Shown in pieces: positions 6,853-15,329 of a stretch of 26,601 nt of DNA. How positions within the stretch are numbered: the stretch's first letter is position 1; every line of letters begins with the position of its first letter. The notes under the pieces are model-generated. The model was not told the origin of the DNA. It searched no databases and was given only the letters and a program-made list of their open reading frames with translations. The DNA is from an uncultured Bacilli bacterium (GTDB lineage Bacteria; Bacillota_I; Bacilli_A; RF39; UBA660). The stretch lies in assembly GCA_934167785.1 (NCBI GenBank), contig CAKPLX010000012.1, positions 1 to 26,601 on the forward strand, written 5' to 3'. Both the position numbers and the translations under genes were made by a program.

Positions 6853-8121
6853 TTATTCTATAATTTGATAAATTAATTTTACTGGTTTAGCTTTAGTTTC
6901 TTGAATTGTAAATGCTTCTTTAGAAATTGTTGTAATATCCATTTCTTTATTGGTATATAAAGTCATTAAAGTACTTCCAATTTCTACTTGGCTTCCGACT
7001 TCTTTTTCAATAACAATTCCTGCTCCATAATCTAATTGATCCCCTAAATTCATTCTTCCAGCACCTAATTGCATTGAGAGTTTTCCTAAAGCTAGAGCAT
7101 CAATATTGGTAATGTAACCTGCAGTATCACTTTTAATAGCATAAGAATAATTACTTGTTGGTAATTTGGATAAGACACCACCTTGGGCAGATACAAATTC
7201 TAAAAACTTGCGATAAGCAGCACCAGATTGAAGAGCATCTAAGACTTTTTCTTTTGCTTCTTTAGAGGAAATATTTAAATCTAATCGAACCATTTGGGTA
7301 GCAATTTCTATACATAGGTCGCGTAAATTTCCTGTTTTTCCTTTTAATACTTCCATAGCCTCTTTAACTTCTATGGCATTGCCAATATTATCGCCTAGAG
7401 GAATGTCCATATTGGTTAATAAACAAACTACTTCAATTCCATAATTTTTTCCAATCTCTTTCATTAAAAGAGCAAGTTTTTGCGCTTCTGGTAGGGTTTT
7501 AATTAATGCTCCTCGCCCTACTTTTACATCAATCACTAATTTTTTAGCGCCACTGGCAATTTTTTTACTCATAATCGAAGAAGCAATTAAGGGAATGGAT
7601 TCTACTGTCCCAGTAACATCTCTTAAGGCATAAATTTTTTTATCAGCTGGTACTAAATTTGCGGTTTGACTTACTACTGCTACTCCTATGGTTGATACTT
7701 GGTGGAAAAAAGTCTCTTCATCTAGGCTAACGTTGAAACCGGGAATGGATTCTAATTTATCTATGGTTCCTCCGGTATGTCCTAATCCTCTTCCACTCAT
7801 TTTTGCCACGCGTCCACCACAACTTGCGACAAGAGGGGCAACAATTAAAGTGGTTTTATCCCCCACTCCTCCTGTTGAGTGTTTATCGACAACTGTACCT
7901 AAAGTACTTAAATCTAATCTATCACCACTATTTAACATAATATTCGTTAATGTTATAATTTCATGATCAGTTAGGCCTTTTAAGACAATTGCCATTAATA
8001 GACTACTCATCTGATAGTCGGGAATTTCTCCTTTGACATAACCATTTACCGCATAAGTAATTTCTTCTTCAGATAAAATTTTTCCTAATCTTTTTTTGTT
8101 AATAATTTCAATAATATTCAT
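6853..8121 (-). CDS. pdp: Pyrimidine-nucleoside phosphorylase
   Basis: 422 aa cytoplasmic enzyme of nucleoside salvage that phosphorolyses uridine and (deoxy)thymidine to base plus (deoxy)ribose-1-phosphate. The glycine-rich phosphate-binding region KHSTGGVGDKTTL is intact, as are KMSGRGLGHTGGTIDKLES, KKIASGAKKLVIDVKVG and the C-terminal PYNP domain. The three-domain length (about 420-435) matches the family. GAGGTG lies upstream of the ATG and the gene follows scpB by 12 bases. Pdp (both bases) fits better than strict DeoA from the Gram-positive context; substrate range is not readable. Confidence 0.95.
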   Translation of the reverse strand: MNIIEIINKKRLGKILSEEEITYAVNGYVKGEIPDYQMSSLLMAIVLKGLTDHEIITLTNIMLNSGDRLDLSTLGTVVDKHSTGGVGDKTTLIVAPLVASCGGRVAKMSGRGLGHTGGTIDKLESIPGFNVSLDEETFFHQVSTIGVAVVSQTANLVPADKKIYALRDVTGTVESIPLIASSIMSKKIASGAKKLVIDVKVGRGALIKTLPEAQKLALLMKEIGKNYGIEVVCLLTNMDIPLGDNIGNAIEVKEAMEVLKGKTGNLRDLCIEIATQMVRLDLNISSKEAKEKVLDALQSGAAYRKFLEFVSAQGGVLSKLPTSNYSYAIKSDTAGYITNIDALALGKLSMQLGAGRMNLGDQLDYGAGIVIEKEVGSQVEIGSTLMTLYTNKEMDITTISKEAFTIQETKAKPVKLIYQIIE

Positions 8122-8133
8122 TTGTACACCTCT

Positions 8134-8691
8134 TTATTCTTTTTCTTCACGATAATTTGATTGAAATAGATCTTTTTCTTGATCCGTTAATTCTATTTTT
8201 GAAATATCTGGTAAATCTTCTTTGGTGGATAAACCAAAATAATCTAAGAAATCATCTGTTATTTTATAGAGAATAGGATGCCCTGGTAAATCAGAACGTC
8301 CAGCTTCTTTGATTAAGCCTTTAGCTAATAATTTTCTTAATACAAAAATAGAATCTACTCCTCTCATTTCATCAATTTTGGCTCTCGTAATTGGCTCGTT
8401 ATAAGCAATAATAGCCAAAACTTCTAAAGCCGCCTGTGATAAAACGTGAGTTCTTGGATTTTCTAATAATTTTTCATAATATTCTTTATGTTCTTGTTTG
8501 GTAGTCAATTTAAGTGTATTTCCTAAATAATTTAGACGAAGACCACGGTTTTCTTCTTCATAATGCTTTTTTAATTGATATACTAAATTTTTTGCCTCTT
8601 CTTCGGAAAGAGATAGAATATTCATAATTTCTTTTAAGGTTAATCCATTATCTCCTTGGACATATAATAATCCTTCTAGTACACCTTCCAT
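8134..8691 (-). CDS. scpB: Segregation and condensation protein B
   Basis: 185 aa winged-helix kleisin-interacting (kite) subunit of the Smc-ScpAB condensin. Two winged-helix repeats can be recognised: residues about 1-80 (VLEGLLYVQGDNGLTLKEI) and about 85-160 (HVLSQAALEVLAIIAYNEPITRAKIDEMRGVDS). The second contains the highly conserved IIAYNQP-type and RGVxS motifs. The start overlaps the stop of scpA as TAATG, the usual coupling of these partners. Confidence 0.97.
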   Translation of the reverse strand: MEGVLEGLLYVQGDNGLTLKEIMNILSLSEEEAKNLVYQLKKHYEEENRGLRLNYLGNTLKLTTKQEHKEYYEKLLENPRTHVLSQAALEVLAIIAYNEPITRAKIDEMRGVDSIFVLRKLLAKGLIKEAGRSDLPGHPILYKITDDFLDYFGLSTKEDLPDISKIELTDQEKDLFQSNYREEKE

Positions 8692-9419
8692 TATATCATC
8701 CTCAATTCTATATATATCTTGTCAAAGGCATTTTCTTGTGTTAAGTTTACCATATTTTCTTTGGCTAATTCTAAAATTGACATAAATGTTACAACAAGGT
8801 AACTTCGATTATAAATATCAAATAATTCTTCAAATTCAGCTTTAGGTTTTTGCTTTAAGTAATGAATAATATCAGATTTTCTTTTTTTGACACTATATTC
8901 TTTCGTCGTTACTCTAGTTGTAATTGGTTTTTCCATATTTTTTCGGAATAAAAATTTTTCCCAAGCCTCAAGTAAAACATCAACGCTTGATGCTTCTTCT
9001 GGACTTATTTTTTGATCGGTTAGGGTATTTATTTTTGAGGGAGACTTTACATATATTTCTCTGCGATTTTGTTCTAATGCTTTAAAATCTTTAGTAATTT
9101 CTTTATATTTTTGGTATTCAATTAATTTCTCAATCAAATTTTCTCTTGAGATTTCTTCTTCCTCTTCTTCTTTTTCTTCCTCTTCTTTTTTGGTTGGAAG
9201 GAGAGATTTTGATTTTATTTCCATTAAAGTAGCCGCCATTACTAAATATTCCGAAGCAATATTAATGTTTAGTTCTTCCATTTGATGGATATAAGAAAAA
9301 TACTGATCAGTAATTTCATTTATATTAATATCATAAATGTCAATATTAGAAACTTTTACTAAATGGAGAAGTAAATCTAATGGTCCTTCAAATTCATTAA
9401 TTTTAATTTTATAATCCAT
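8691..9419 (-). CDS. scpA: Segregation and condensation protein A (kleisin)
   Basis: 242 aa kleisin bridging the Smc heads in chromosome condensation. The N-terminal signature FEGPLDLLLHLV and IDIYDININEITDQY are typical, and the C-terminal winged helix begins near FEELFDIYNRSYLVVTFMSILELAKE. I start at ATG 9419 because AAGGAGGG lies directly upstream; the frame is open 11 codons further, to 9452, but that extension has no ribosome site and would abut the preceding gene. An uninterrupted Glu/Lys run (about residues 84-98) makes the central linker unusually acidic. Overlaps scpB by one base. Confidence 0.97.
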   Translation of the reverse strand: MDYKIKINEFEGPLDLLLHLVKVSNIDIYDININEITDQYFSYIHQMEELNINIASEYLVMAATLMEIKSKSLLPTKKEEEEKEEEEEEISRENLIEKLIEYQKYKEITKDFKALEQNRREIYVKSPSKINTLTDQKISPEEASSVDVLLEAWEKFLFRKNMEKPITTRVTTKEYSVKKRKSDIIHYLKQKPKAEFEELFDIYNRSYLVVTFMSILELAKENMVNLTQENAFDKIYIELRMI

Positions 9420-9451
9420 ATTTTCTCCCTCCTTGTCAATTTTACCATTCA

Positions 9452-9739
9452 CTATTCATATACCTGTACCTTTACCATATCTACATTGACATTTATTTGT
9501 GATATTGAATCCGAAATTATCTTGATTTTCTTTTTGTCGATTTCCATGTTAGCAATTTTATCTACTGCATCCGCTCTTTGATGCCCACCATAAGTATTAG
9601 CTGCAATTTTCACTCCATCTATTACCTCTTGAACCGTATTTAAAGTAGCAATAAAATCTAAAACACTATCTTCTAAATTTCTACTTGCCACTATTATTTT
9701 TTGCTTTTCTTCTTCAATTTGCTCCTCTGTTATTATCAT
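9452..9739 (-). CDS. Small helical protein of unknown function next to a WXG-like/CHAP protein
   Basis: 95 aa, no signal peptide, no membrane segment, no Cys or Trp. Predicted to be almost entirely alpha-helical: residues 4-50 and 58-90 form two long amphipathic helices separated by a turn NTYGGHQRAD. That helix-turn-helix layout and the size resemble WXG100/LXG-partner proteins of type VII secretion, although a canonical W-x-G is absent. It lies 9 bases downstream of the CHAP gene and 32 bases before scpA, and its start has GGAGG-like AGGAGG upstream, so it is probably co-transcribed. I do not recognise a family; an ESX-type partner or chaperone of the CHAP protein is inference. Confidence 0.7.
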   Translation of the reverse strand: MIITEEQIEEEKQKIIVASRNLEDSVLDFIATLNTVQEVIDGVKIAANTYGGHQRADAVDKIANMEIDKKKIKIISDSISQINVNVDMVKVQVYE

Positions 9740-9748
9740 TAGTTCCTC

Positions 9749-10906
9749 CTATTCATTGTTTCCATTTTGAATATTAATTTTTTTATCTAAATATTCTTTC
9801 GTCATTGTAATTTCTTGATCGTTTGCATTGATATTTATTTGCACTGGTGGACTATAGTATCCTCCTTCAGTTAAATAAGGATCCTCTTTTCGATTCCTAA
9901 TTCTTGTATTAACATACCCCGATATTCCTTCATCTGAAGAAGTATTTGCTTCAATTGTATAGAGATAAGATTCATCACTATCTAAAACAATTCCGGTATG
10001 ATCTCCTCCCTTAAAAAAGATATCTCCTCTTTTAGGCTGATAAGTTGTATCAGTCGCATCGTGCCATTCTCCCTTTCCTTCACTTGCTTTTTGTTTAGCA
10101 TCCTCGGCACCTAATGATACATTAATATATGGATTTAAGACTTCTTGATTTCCAGAAGATACTAATGCATATGTTACTCCTGCAGCACAAAAGGCATCAT
10201 TATAATTCATCATATTGTAATTTTGATTATACCAATAACCATACTTAGTATTTTGATTATCGGTTTCCAAACGATGATTTCCCATTTCATCTAACAAGTA
10301 ATCAACATAATCACTATTTTTCCCTTTAGAACGATATTTTTGATATAATAAATCTTCTTTTTTTACTTTACCGGCATACTGTGATTCTTTTTTATATTCT
10401 TTATAAATATCATTATCTTTAATCGTCGTAAAAAGATCAGTTAAATTTTGATAATCATTATAACTACTTCTTCGATATCCTCTATTTACTAAGATTTGTT
10501 TTTCAATTAGTTCAATAAATTGATGTAATATTTCTGAAAATTCTACTAAATCATCACCACATAGGTTTAATGATTCAATTTGCTCTATTGTATCATCAAC
10601 CCAATTTGTTGCTTCATTAATATCTTTATTTTCTACCGTTATTACCCATCTATTTTGATAGTAATTTTTTAAAATACTAGGTACTTCTACTCCGTTTAAT
10701 AGCAAACTAGGATCTGTGGTTCTTTCAAATTTCTCGAAATATACTTCGCTGGCATTTTTACCATTATAACTTTCTAGATTTTGAATTGCTTCTTGGATTA
10801 TAAAGAGATTATTTTTTATCTCAAGTAAATGATCCTTTAATTTGTTGGAAATTTGGTTTAGTTCTTTTCCATAGCTTTCAATTTCTTCTGGACTTACTGA
10901 ATTCAT
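9749..10906 (-). CDS. WXG100-like N-terminal domain fused to a CHAP peptidoglycan hydrolase
   Basis: 385 aa. Residues 1-65 form a helical hairpin with YNG at 47-49 (LESYNGKNASEVYFEKFE), which matches the W-x-G turn of WXG100 proteins with Tyr in place of Trp and the usual following A-x-x-x-Y/F. The middle (80-210) is helical. Residues about 225-355 are a CHAP amidase/endopeptidase domain with C240 (DAFCAAGVTYAL), H303 (GGDHTGIVLD), and E319 and N321 (YTIEANTS) as catalytic residues. There is no signal peptide. This suggests leaderless secretion through a type VII (ESX/Yuk-type) system, as for LXG/WXG effectors. No such apparatus lies in the window. It is the first gene of a transcription unit that appears to run into scpA-scpB-pdp-trmB. 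Confidence 0.75.
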   Translation of the reverse strand: MNSVSPEEIESYGKELNQISNKLKDHLLEIKNNLFIIQEAIQNLESYNGKNASEVYFEKFERTTDPSLLLNGVEVPSILKNYYQNRWVITVENKDINEATNWVDDTIEQIESLNLCGDDLVEFSEILHQFIELIEKQILVNRGYRRSSYNDYQNLTDLFTTIKDNDIYKEYKKESQYAGKVKKEDLLYQKYRSKGKNSDYVDYLLDEMGNHRLETDNQNTKYGYWYNQNYNMMNYNDAFCAAGVTYALVSSGNQEVLNPYINVSLGAEDAKQKASEGKGEWHDATDTTYQPKRGDIFFKGGDHTGIVLDSDESYLYTIEANTSSDEGISGYVNTRIRNRKEDPYLTEGGYYSPPVQININANDQEITMTKEYLDKKINIQNGNNE

Positions 10907-10931
10907 TCCTATCCTCCATCTCTTAGTATCT

Positions 10932-10940
10932 ATTTTAGCA
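10932..10940 (-). promoter_or_regulatory. Extended -10 promoter of the CHAP gene
   Basis: Minus strand TGCTAAAAT, an extended -10 (TGnTAnnnT), 26 bases upstream of the ATG; GGAGG follows in the leader. The -35 area is only a T-run that belongs to the terminator-like hairpin immediately upstream. Confidence 0.5.
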
Positions 10941-10952
10941 TTTTTCAGGAAT

Positions 10953-11005
10953 AAAAAAAAGACTGAATCATTTTTTCTTGAAATTATTCTCGATTCTATC
11001 GTCTT
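10953..11005 (-). terminator. Orphan terminator-like hairpin upstream of the CHAP gene
   Basis: Minus strand: AAGAC/GTCTT and GAATC/GATTC arms, with a small bulge and a 22-base loop, followed by eight T. No gene is visible between it and the terminator at 11161-11185, so it would end either readthrough or a short untranslated transcript from about 11010-11150. That stretch of about 150 bases is AT-rich and otherwise holds nothing I can name. Confidence 0.4.
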
Positions 11006-11160
11006 ATTCTTTTCTACTTTGATATTTTAATAATATATAGATTGTTTCATTTTTAACTTAACTCTAGTTTTTTGAAATTGGCATTTAAATAAAATCATTT
11101 TTTAGTTGTTTTTTCCGTTTATTATTTCTATAGAAAGAAGTAAAGAAAATACAGCAAAAT

Positions 11161-11185
11161 AAAATGATCCATTAAGGACCATTTT
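11161..11185 (-). terminator. Intrinsic terminator after the small membrane protein gene
   Basis: Ten-base stem AAAATGGTCC/GGATCATTTT (one G-U pair) around a five-base loop, followed on the minus strand by a T-rich tract. It begins one base after the TAA stop of the 54-codon gene. Confidence 0.8.
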
Positions 11186-11186
11186 A

Positions 11187-11351
11187 TTACATCATATCTT
11201 CTAACTCATCATACATGCTATTCATTTCTTTTTTAGCAAATCTTTTTACTTCATTGATACATTTTTTTACATTGCCATTTCTCATTTGTTGGTATAATAA
11301 TGTTCCACCAACGCCCATTGCTACACACGCAATTGAACCTTTCATACTCAT
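11187..11351 (-). CDS. Small membrane-anchored protein downstream of recD2 (YrzQ/DUF3918-like)
   Basis: 54 aa, starting MSMKGSIACVAMGVGG. An N-terminal Gly/Ala-rich hydrophobic helix (about 5-21) is followed by a basic segment (RNGNVKKC, KRFAKK) and an acidic Met-rich end (YDELEDMM). The layout, a one-helix anchor plus a short charged tail, resembles the DUF3918/YrzQ and YtxH-like small proteins of Bacilli, and a DUF3918 gene beside recD2 is, as I recall, also found in Bacillus. AAGGAG lies upstream of the ATG; a second ATG two codons later is possible. A -10 sequence lies in the recD2 intergenic gap, and a terminator follows. Function unknown. Confidence 0.75.
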   Translation of the reverse strand: MSMKGSIACVAMGVGGTLLYQQMRNGNVKKCINEVKRFAKKEMNSMYDELEDMM

Positions 11352-11378
11352 ACTAACCACTCCTTAGAATCTATGATA

Positions 11379-11404
11379 GATACAAATTTCTGTATCCAAT
11401 TATA
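11379..11404 (-). promoter_or_regulatory. -10 element and inverted repeat upstream of the small membrane protein gene
   Basis: In the 60-base gap after recD2 the minus strand has TATAAT (11399-11404). It is followed at once by the perfect inverted repeat GATACA/TGTATC around a six-base spacer (11379-11396), where transcription should begin. The -35 is poor. The repeat could be an operator or a 5' hairpin. Confidence 0.4.
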
Positions 11405-11411
11405 GTATGTA

Positions 11412-13616
11412 TTATTCTAGATCATTTATACCTTGATATTCATATTTTTTTAAAATAAATTCTTTTAATGTTGTTTTTCTATAATCAACAAAGTCATTCA
11501 TGATCCCATTGGTAAAGCATTTAGCATCTCCTACAATCATTAAACTTTTTTTGGCTCTAGTTACTCCTGTGTAAATTAGTTTATTATAAAGCATTCGATT
11601 AAAATTATTTACAATTGGCATAATTACTAAAGGAAATTCACTTCCTTGTGCTTTATGAATAGAGATAGCATATCCATGTCTAAAGTTAAGAAATTTATCT
11701 GTAGTATAAGTAACTTGATTACCGTCATAATCAATAATCATTTCATTTTTTTTCGTAGAACTTACTTTACTATCAATAATATCTATAATATAACCTAAAT
11801 CACCATTATAAACATTAGCATCTGTATCATTTACTAGTTGTAGAACTTTATCCCCAACACGATAGATAACTTCACCTACAACTAATTCTTTTTTCTTTTC
11901 CTGAGGTGGATTAAAGAGTTTTTGTAAATGTTGATTTAAGCGATCAATTCCATTGATGCTTTTATACATTGGTGCTAAAATTTGAATATCTTTATCAGTA
12001 TAGCCTTTTTGAAGTGCATTACTAGTAATATAGAGAATCGTTGGAATAACTTTATCATTATCACACATAATAAAGTTATAATCATCTCTTTTTACTACAA
12101 AATCATCATCAATATCTTTATCCTTAATTTCATTGGCAAGAATAGGAATATAGGAATTTTCGTTTTGCCGGTATAAGCAATTTAGTTTAACAACATCAAT
12201 TAGTTCAGTATCCATTAAGTCTTTTAAAACTTGTCCTTGTGATACACTAGGTAATTGAAAATAGTCGCCTACTAAAACTAATTTCACATTTCTTTTGATT
12301 CCTTTTAATAATGAAGACATCAAAATGGTATCAATCATACTTACTTCATCAACAATAATATATTTTTCACTATTGGGAGAATATTCATCGACACAAAATT
12401 TATTTTTATCTTTATCATAACCTAGGTACCGATGAATAGTACAAGCATAGAGTTTGGTCGTTTCAGCCATTCTTTTAGCAGCTCTTCCGGTTGGTGCTAA
12501 AAGAGCTATTTCAGTATTTTTCGCTTGAAATACTTCTTTAAATAGGGATACAATTGCTTTAATAATGGTTGTTTTCCCCGTACCTGGTCCTCCTGTAATA
12601 ATAGTAATATTATTAGTAATTGCTTTTTTGATCGCCTTAGTTTGAACTTTGTCATAGTGAATTTGATTTTGATTTTCTAATTCCTTTATTTTTTCTTCTA
12701 ATTTAGGAACTTTCGTTTTGGTCATATCATTCATAAAAGTGATGCGATCAGCAATATATTTTTCAGCTTCATAAAACTCTTTCAAATAATATTTTTCATT
12801 CGTAATAACTATTTTTCTATTTTCATTTAATTTATAGATGTTATATTCTAATACTTCATCATTTATTGTTTGTAAATATTTTAAAATATTATGTTTAATT
12901 TCATCATATTCCATATAAGTATTTCCTGTTGCAAATGTTACAGAAGAAATTACATAAATAATTAGGGCTTGGATTCTTCTGTCATCTGTTTCTTCAATTC
13001 CTGAATTTAGAGCAATGGTATCAATGTCATTAAAATTAAAATCCATCTCTTCAATTAAATCATAAATATTTTCGCTAATTTTGTCCATGGTTTTATTTTT
13101 ATATTTATTCACAATAGATAACGCATTTTTATTTGAAAAACCTAATGTTGTTAAGTCTATAACAATTTGACTTGAATATTCATATTCATTTAATACTTTA
13201 TAAATTTTATCTATTCTAGATTGAGGAAGACGAGGGATTTCTGATAAACGATTTTTATCATTTAAAATAATATCTAGTGTGTTCTCACCAAAGTGATCCA
13301 CAATTTTTGTGGCGGTTACTTCCCCAATAGGAAATAAATCGCTGGATAAAAATTCAACAAGTTCTTCTTTTTTGGTTGGAAGAACTAACTCATAAGTAGC
13401 AACATGAAATTGATTGCCATATTTTTGATGTTTGATTAATTCGCCATTCATCACATAATTGCTACGAAGTCTTAAATTAAAAAAATTTCCTGTAAAATAT
13501 AGGCTTGAAGTATTGATTTCTAGGTCGGTTTCCTTTAACTTTAAAACTCCTACGATATAGCCGTTTTCTGGATTAGAATAAATTTCTTTGATGAATGTTC
13601 CTTTTATATAACTCAT
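11412..13616 (-). CDS. recD2: RecD2-type ATP-dependent DNA helicase
   Basis: 734 aa helicase of the RecD-like (SF1B) family that works outside RecBCD in repair and replication-fork maintenance. The N-terminal OB-like segment (YSNPENGYIVGVLKL) and helix-hairpin-helix region precede the motor: motif I TGGPGTGKTTI, motif II YIIVDEVSMID, motif III LVLVGDYFQLPSVSQG, motif V HKAQGSEF and motif VI IYTGVTRAKKSL. I start at ATG 13616, preceded by AGGTGAT. An upstream in-frame ATG (13637) sits six bases from a -10 TATAAT, so it would fall at the transcription start and have no ribosome site. It is a single-gene unit or is followed by the small membrane protein gene. Confidence 0.95.
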   Translation of the reverse strand: MSYIKGTFIKEIYSNPENGYIVGVLKLKETDLEINTSSLYFTGNFFNLRLRSNYVMNGELIKHQKYGNQFHVATYELVLPTKKEELVEFLSSDLFPIGEVTATKIVDHFGENTLDIILNDKNRLSEIPRLPQSRIDKIYKVLNEYEYSSQIVIDLTTLGFSNKNALSIVNKYKNKTMDKISENIYDLIEEMDFNFNDIDTIALNSGIEETDDRRIQALIIYVISSVTFATGNTYMEYDEIKHNILKYLQTINDEVLEYNIYKLNENRKIVITNEKYYLKEFYEAEKYIADRITFMNDMTKTKVPKLEEKIKELENQNQIHYDKVQTKAIKKAITNNITIITGGPGTGKTTIIKAIVSLFKEVFQAKNTEIALLAPTGRAAKRMAETTKLYACTIHRYLGYDKDKNKFCVDEYSPNSEKYIIVDEVSMIDTILMSSLLKGIKRNVKLVLVGDYFQLPSVSQGQVLKDLMDTELIDVVKLNCLYRQNENSYIPILANEIKDKDIDDDFVVKRDDYNFIMCDNDKVIPTILYITSNALQKGYTDKDIQILAPMYKSINGIDRLNQHLQKLFNPPQEKKKELVVGEVIYRVGDKVLQLVNDTDANVYNGDLGYIIDIIDSKVSSTKKNEMIIDYDGNQVTYTTDKFLNFRHGYAISIHKAQGSEFPLVIMPIVNNFNRMLYNKLIYTGVTRAKKSLMIVGDAKCFTNGIMNDFVDYRKTTLKEFILKKYEYQGINDLE

Positions 13617-13641
13617 GCTATCACCTACTTTTCGCATAAAA

Positions 13642-13650
13642 ATTATATCA
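13642..13650 (-). promoter_or_regulatory. Extended -10 promoter of recD2
   Basis: Minus strand TGATATAAT, a perfect extended -10. Its placement fixes the recD2 start at 13616. The -35 area overlaps the arm of the preceding terminator. The same nine bases recur in front of mraY. Confidence 0.65.
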
Positions 13651-13656
13651 CAGAAG

Positions 13657-13712
13657 AAAAAAAATAGATACTCCTTCGTTCTATTTTATGAAAATACTTC
13701 ATCTATTTTTTC
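13657..13712 (-). terminator. Probable terminator after the metallo-beta-lactamase-fold gene
   Basis: Arms AAAAAATAGAT and ATCTATTTTTT enclose about 30 bases and end in a run of eight T on the minus strand. The long loop makes it less certain than the others in the window. Confidence 0.5.
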
Positions 13713-13719
13713 TTTTTTG

Positions 13720-14253
13720 TTAGATATATCTAAAGTAAGGATTATTCTTGATTTCCTCTTCGAGAGTTGTTTTTTCTCCATGTCCCGGATATAGAGTAAT
13801 TTCTTTGCTATATTTTTTAATTTTTTGAAGACTTTGTAACATCTCGTTAAAATTTCCTCCCTCTAAATCACAGCGACCTATGGTTCCTTTAAAAATAAAA
13901 TCCCCAACAAACATTACTTTATCTTCTTTAAAGTAATAACAAACCGAATCTTGGCTATGCCCTTTGGTAAAAATAACTTCAAGTTCAAAGTCTTTGATAG
14001 AAAGAAGTCCTTCTTTTAAGTTGGAATATTGATAAACAGGGTAATGAAAATCTTCTTCTAATTTTTTAAGGCAACCAATATGATCAAAATGTCTATGAGT
14101 AATTAAAATACCTACTATCTTTTTTCCTTGAATAAAATTTAGTATTTTTTGATATTCATCTCCCGGGTCCACTAAGAGATAAGTATTATTTTTTCCAAGC
14201 AAATAACAATTGCATTGCAACTCTCCTACTTCTATTTTTGTAATTTCTAACAT
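13720..14253 (-). CDS. Metallo-beta-lactamase-fold hydrolase, glyoxalase II-like (YqgX family)
   Basis: 177 aa cytoplasmic two-metal hydrolase. The signature THRHFDHIG is complete, with later ligands in FTKGHSQDS (His), FVGDFIFKGTIGRCD (Asp) and LYPGHGEKT (His). The short length, without the C-terminal substrate domain of true glyoxalase II, matches the YqgX/hydroxyacylglutathione-hydrolase-like proteins of Bacillota; the substrate (hydroxyacyl or bacillithiol thioesters) is not predictable. The chosen ATG has GAAGGAG seven bases upstream; a TTG five codons earlier is in frame but lies upstream of that RBS. The mraY terminator separates it from the gene upstream. Confidence 0.88.
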   Translation of the reverse strand: MLEITKIEVGELQCNCYLLGKNNTYLLVDPGDEYQKILNFIQGKKIVGILITHRHFDHIGCLKKLEEDFHYPVYQYSNLKEGLLSIKDFELEVIFTKGHSQDSVCYYFKEDKVMFVGDFIFKGTIGRCDLEGGNFNEMLQSLQKIKKYSKEITLYPGHGEKTTLEEEIKNNPYFRYI

Positions 14254-14282
14254 AAAAATCTCCTTCAATTATTTATTCATTT

Positions 14283-14305
14283 AAAAAAGGGAAAATTATC
14301 CCTTT
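14283..14305 (-). terminator. Intrinsic terminator after mraY
   Basis: Minus strand AAAGGGA/TCCCTTT stem, six-base loop, then six T. It starts inside the mraY stop codon. Confidence 0.85.
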
Positions 14306-15296
14306 ATAACCAAACCCCATAAATTAAAGCAAGTAAACTTAAAATAAAGCCAATAATCCAAAACATTTTTACAATATCTCCTTCACTCCAACCTAATCGC
14401 TCAAAATGATGATGAATAGGTGTCATTAAAAAGACTCTTTTTTTAAATACTACTACGGAAAAAATTTGAATAATAACCGATAAAGTTTCAATGACAAATA
14501 CTCCACCAATGACAGCTAGGGAAAATTCATGAGAAGTTAAGATAGCAACAGTTGCTAAAGTTGCTCCTAAAGAAAGACTTCCTGTATCTCCCATAAAAAC
14601 TTTAGCTGGATGAGAATTAAAAACTAAAAATCCCATAATACATCCCACTAGAATAAAACAAAATATTCCAATGTCCTGATATCCTGTTATCCATTTACTT
14701 CCCCAAGCAATTAAGCCATAGGATAAAAAGGCAATTGCGGAAAGTCCTCCCGATAAGCCATCCAAGCCATCAGTTAAATTCACGGCATTCGATGTACCAA
14801 TTAATAAAAATAAGATGAAAATTCCATAAAACCAATTTAAATTCCATTCCAAATTAAATAAGGTAACGCGAAGAACAGAATCTCCATCACCAAAATGTCT
14901 GAACAATACATAAAAAACTAGGGCGACAATAAATTGTAAAAATAATTTTTGTCCTTGACTTAATCCTTTATTTTCATGATGTTTTAAACTAATATAATCA
15001 TCTAAGAACCCGATCATAGCGTAGCTAATGAGAACAAATAAGATGATAAATAAGTTGATAGAATACTGCATCTTATTCGTTAAAAGTAACAGCATTACAG
15101 TAATAATACAGGGAATAATAAAAATAAATCCACCCATCGTTGGGGTTCCAGCTTTATTTTTGTGGGCATCTACATAAACATTAATTCTCTGTCCAGCCTT
15201 TATTCGTTTTAAAATAGGAATTAAAATTACACCAAAAATTGTTGAAATAATAAAGCCAATCATTAAAGCAAATAATGATTTTGTTAAAGTCAGCAT
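14304..15296 (-). CDS. mraY: Phospho-N-acetylmuramoyl-pentapeptide transferase MraY
   Basis: 330 aa polytopic membrane enzyme (about ten helices) that attaches phospho-MurNAc-pentapeptide to undecaprenyl phosphate, giving lipid I. Visible family motifs are the cytoplasmic loop GTPTMGG (residues about 51-57), GFLDDY (catalytic Asp pair), NLTDGLDGLSGG, FMGDTGSLSLG and the metal-binding MTPIHHHFE. Length is normal. mraY usually sits inside the dcw cluster between ftsI and murD. Here it is alone, with its own extended -10 promoter and its own terminator, and the PBP gene lies two genes away across an opposite-strand gene. Confidence 0.98.
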   Translation of the reverse strand: MLTLTKSLFALMIGFIISTIFGVILIPILKRIKAGQRINVYVDAHKNKAGTPTMGGFIFIIPCIITVMLLLLTNKMQYSINLFIILFVLISYAMIGFLDDYISLKHHENKGLSQGQKLFLQFIVALVFYVLFRHFGDGDSVLRVTLFNLEWNLNWFYGIFILFLLIGTSNAVNLTDGLDGLSGGLSAIAFLSYGLIAWGSKWITGYQDIGIFCFILVGCIMGFLVFNSHPAKVFMGDTGSLSLGATLATVAILTSHEFSLAVIGGVFVIETLSVIIQIFSVVVFKKRVFLMTPIHHHFERLGWSEGDIVKMFWIIGFILSLLALIYGVWL

Positions 15297-15320
15297 AAAC
15301 TCACACTCATTTCTATTAAA

Positions 15321-15329
15321 ATTATATCA
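15321..15329 (-). promoter_or_regulatory. Extended -10 promoter of mraY
   Basis: Minus strand TGATATAAT, 24 bases upstream of the mraY ATG, with no convincing -35. The same nonamer is found at the recD2 promoter. Confidence 0.6.

Noticed and set aside
7688..7966. Plus-strand open frame within pdp
   Set aside because: Antisense shadow of the conserved phosphate-binding region of Pdp; no initiation signal.
11982..12176. Plus-strand open frame within recD2
   Set aside because: Antisense to conserved helicase sequence, no ribosome site, composition of a shadow frame.
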